Part shown: piece by piece, positions 61,965 to 64,000 of the stretch
Position numbering within the stretch: the first letter of the stretch is position 1
Layout: each line of letters starts with the position of its first letter
DNA from: Marinoscillum sp964351625
GTDB lineage: Bacteria > Bacteroidota > Bacteroidia > Cytophagales > Cyclobacteriaceae
DNA: 64,000 bases
Direction: 5' to 3'
NCBI GenBank assembly: GCA_964351625.1
Contig: CAYGOV010000001.1
Location: 310,001-374,000 of the forward strand
Notes under the pieces: generated by a model
Told to the model about the DNA's origin: nothing
Databases searched by the model: none
The model's input: only the letters and a program-made list of their open reading frames with translations
Program-made: the position numbers and the translations under genes

Positions 61965-62195
61965 ATGTCCAGTCAAGAAGGGATAGTTAATTTTAAATAC
62001 CACGCTCAGGACCGCTTTAGCCACGAGGAGTATATGATTGAGCACGCATCATATCAGTATATTATGGACATGATCAAGTTTTATCATGAGAGTATCTATC
62101 TATTTCCCGATAGTGAAAAAATAAGAGCGGCTATTTGGCACGAAGACCATTGGGATCAAGAGACTGTGCCAATCAATCATTTGGTCTTTGATTGA
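61965..62195 (+). CDS. Hypothetical small protein
   Basis: The 76-residue protein is soluble and charged (FKYHAQDRFSHEEYMIEHAS, ESIYLFPDSEKIRAAIWHED). No family is recognised. It lies on the plus strand between two minus-strand genes with its own 184-base leader that holds an Fnr/Crp-like site. Composition resembles real coding sequence, so I keep it at moderate confidence. Confidence 0.5.
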   Translation: MSSQEGIVNFKYHAQDRFSHEEYMIEHASYQYIMDMIKFYHESIYLFPDSEKIRAAIWHEDHWDQETVPINHLVFD

Positions 62196-62221
62196 ATAAT
62201 TGATTATCGATTTGCTTTTAC

Positions 62222-62252
62222 AAAAAAAAACCACGACTTGTTAGCCGTGGTT
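62222..62252 (-). terminator. Rho-independent terminator after the T9SS protein gene
   Basis: On the minus strand a stem AACCACG / CGTGGTT (62246-62252 with 62229-62235) runs into a tract of about nine T (62222-62230). It lies 26 bases past the stop at 62278. Confidence 0.88.
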
Positions 62253-62277
62253 CAATCAAACAACTAAAACAAATTAA

Positions 62278-63999
62278 CTAATCCATAAAGATTTTTCTAA
62301 CAATCAGTTTTCTTTCTTGAAGGTCCTCAATGCGTACAATGAGAATTCCTTTTTCATTAAAGTTCAATATGGTTTCAGTATCGGAAATGACACCTTCTGA
62401 GACTTTAACGCCTGAAATATTATAGATACTAATTTTTGAATCGACGAGGCTTGGCGTTCCATTTACGAATAGCTGTCCGTCTTTCGAATATATAATCAGG
62501 TCAGACGTCTCTACATATCCCAAAGGTCCGACAGGGTCAGCAGCCTCGCCAAAAAATACATCATCCCAATAAAATACCTGACCAGTACCTTGCTTGCCAA
62601 AGTTAAAAAAGATAGAAACCATGTCAAATTTGGTAGATAGGTTGAATGGGTTTGTTCCTGTGGCTACATTGCTAAAGTCAAATGTTAAAATTTCCCACTG
62701 ATTGGCTTTAGTTGTGATCGCCTCAGTTTCTACAGTGAGGGTCTCATCCTTATGATCTTCAGCTTTCAGTCTTATCGTAATACCAGCCGCAGGCGAATAG
62801 ATTTTAATATTGACCTTAGTTTCTGATTCGGTGAATGGCATTGCTGAAGCAAATCCTTGACTTGTTCCTAAAGTCGTACCTGCCCAGGTTTCTGCTCCAG
62901 AGGTTTTAGTAGTGATCGCGACAGTGTTAGATGCATTCATAGGATCTTCGCCCATTACCGTACTATTGCCTCCAAAATCTCCCATGGCATAATTGGTCGT
63001 TTCGCTTTCAAAAGTAACAGGCATGGCAATCTGATCTAGTCCACCCGTATTGTCAAACATCTGCACATCATCAAAGAGGAAGGTCGAGTTAGCTCCACCA
63101 TCACCCACCGTACCAAAGTCAAACATAAATACTAGGTCATCGAAAGTATTGGATGCAGTTCCTGTAAAATCCCAAGTGATTGTTTCCCAACCATTTGCGA
63201 TAGTAGTTTTACTCATCACCTCTGCTGCTGCATTTGGTCCTTCTAGTTTAAATAATACAGGAACATCTGATCTGGTAGAGTAGACCTTCATACTGAAAGA
63301 GTTGTTCACAGAAAAATCAATCTTTGTAGCTAGTTTTAATTTACTACCGCCCCATTGAGCGCCTCCGTTTCTCACGATCTGTGCCACTTTAGCGCTAGAG
63401 TTGTCTGCGTTGTTATGTGGATTGCTAATCACAGTCGCTTTTCCACCATCAAAATCAGTAAATCCGTAGGCTGCTCCTTCAAAGTCAATTGGTAAGGTGC
63501 TTGGCCCTGCTACTACGCTTTTTGTTTTGAATGCTACCGAATAGGTCTTCGCTGTTGTCGCACCTTGAGCAGTGACAGCTATGGTCGTGGTTCCAGGAAT
63601 GGCTGCTGCTGGTGTGATTACAACACTAGATGTGCTTACTTCGCTTACTGCGGTAACAGTTGGGACAGTCGTGGTACCTTCAGCCAATTCCACTGTGTAA
63701 CTAAGTACACTTGGCGAGAAACCCGATACTGTTTGTCCGTTGACTAGTAAGTCGCTTAGGGAATTAGAAGACGATCCAGTTCCATCCCCTGATGTGAAAT
63801 AGATGTTGTCAAGATATACTGTTCCATTTCCTTCAAATTTTAATTGAATGATGTCATTAAGTGCTGGCACTGTAAAGTCTGTTAGCGGAACATCTACACT
63901 TACCCACTTCCCTTTGGATATGGTCAAATCGGATTTGTTTTCTGCAGGTCCAGTGCTAATCAAGGAAACAGCTAGGGCCGTTGAATTTGCAGTCCAATA
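62278..63999 (-). CDS. Large secreted beta-sandwich protein with T9SS C-terminal domain (N-terminus outside window)
   Basis: The frame is open to the right edge, so only the last 573 or so residues are seen. In order from the truncated start: the end of a carbohydrate-binding-type beta sandwich (LKFEGNGTVYLDNIYF), a cadherin-like b12-type domain (LLVNGQTVSGFSPSVLSYTV), and two similar galactose-binding-fold modules, each ending in a FDDVQMFD / WDDVFFGE pattern. A type IX secretion C-terminal domain follows (SKISIYNISGVKVSEG, IVRIEDLQERKLIVRKIFMD). It is probably part of a secreted polysaccharide-degrading or -binding enzyme; the catalytic part, if any, lies outside the window. Confidence 0.88.
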   Translation of the reverse strand, partial: YWTANSTALAVSLISTGPAENKSDLTISKGKWVSVDVPLTDFTVPALNDIIQLKFEGNGTVYLDNIYFTSGDGTGSSSNSLSDLLVNGQTVSGFSPSVLSYTVELAEGTTTVPTVTAVSEVSTSSVVITPAAAIPGTTTIAVTAQGATTAKTYSVAFKTKSVVAGPSTLPIDFEGAAYGFTDFDGGKATVISNPHNNADNSSAKVAQIVRNGGAQWGGSKLKLATKIDFSVNNSFSMKVYSTRSDVPVLFKLEGPNAAAEVMSKTTIANGWETITWDFTGTASNTFDDLVFMFDFGTVGDGGANSTFLFDDVQMFDNTGGLDQIAMPVTFESETTNYAMGDFGGNSTVMGEDPMNASNTVAITTKTSGAETWAGTTLGTSQGFASAMPFTESETKVNIKIYSPAAGITIRLKAEDHKDETLTVETEAITTKANQWEILTFDFSNVATGTNPFNLSTKFDMVSIFFNFGKQGTGQVFYWDDVFFGEAADPVGPLGYVETSDLIIYSKDGQLFVNGTPSLVDSKISIYNISGVKVSEGVISDTETILNFNEKGILIVRIEDLQERKLIVRKIFMD

Positions 64000-64000
64000 G

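Noticed and set aside
1..64000. CRISPR arrays, tRNA, rRNA, intact insertion sequences
   Set aside because: No regularly spaced short repeats with spacers, no cloverleaf with a TTCRA arm, and no transposase frame could be recognised on either strand by eye.

Overview
The window is AT-rich, gene-dense DNA from a member of the Bacteroidota, most likely a marine Cytophagales-type bacterium (the lineage is inference). Evidence: a protein with a type IX secretion C-terminal domain at the right edge; a TonB-dependent receptor paired with a DUF4249 lipoprotein; an ECF sigma factor overlapping an anti-sigma/outer-membrane-barrel gene; many lipoproteins whose lipobox Cys is followed by acidic residues, as in Bacteroidota surface lipoproteins; few clear Shine-Dalgarno sequences; and an RluA-type N-terminal domain typical of the phylum. 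I found no rRNA, tRNA, CRISPR array or intact transposase.

Layout. 0-11 kb: end of a ThuA-like gene, a decayed response-regulator fragment, an alpha/beta hydrolase, an atypical pyruvate kinase, RapA, an NrnA-type DHH phosphoesterase, a stand-alone RluA-N-type domain, a CPA2 antiporter and an SH3 protein. 11-16 kb: an ECF sigma factor, its fused anti-sigma/beta-barrel partner and a lipoprotein with four CHRD domains plus a cupredoxin domain, ending in a strong terminator. 16-19.6 kb: arsenite methyltransferase flanked by two copies of a dispersed repeat (family A), a tautomerase-family isomerase, and an ADP-ribosylglycohydrolase lipoprotein broken by one in-frame stop. 19.7-32 kb: redox and small-molecule genes interleaved with three Crp/Fnr regulators, plus the TonB receptor/DUF4249 pair. 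32-37 kb: KatG, a YefM/YoeB-type toxin-antitoxin pair whose toxin is frameshifted, a GDCCVxC protein and a WD40 protein. 37.8-42.8 kb: a leucine-rich-repeat/protein-kinase fusion followed by a run of secreted lipoproteins. 42.9-53.5 kb: a photolyase-related gene overlapped by an unlisted 45-residue DUF2256 gene, a GAF histidine kinase, a decayed second photolyase/DUF2256 copy, and assorted enzymes and transporters.

53.5-57.7 kb is the most unusual stretch. A ParD/ParE-type pair (toxin with two nonsense codons), a DUF2892 gene, a DinB gene, and a nucleoside-hydrolase-like gene with a PhyH dioxygenase (two nonsense codons) are separated by at least five copies of one intergenic repeat (family B), all in one orientation. 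On the minus strand each unit carries a copy at its 3' end, giving a cassette-like layout without a canonical integron attC core. 57.7-64 kb: a Tat-exported flavin oxidoreductase, an SDR/DUF2892 pair, an AraC regulator, small lipoproteins, and the C-terminal part of a large T9SS-secreted beta-sandwich protein.

Gene decay is a theme: at least six broken genes or relics are visible, and both toxin-antitoxin loci keep an intact antitoxin beside a dead toxin.
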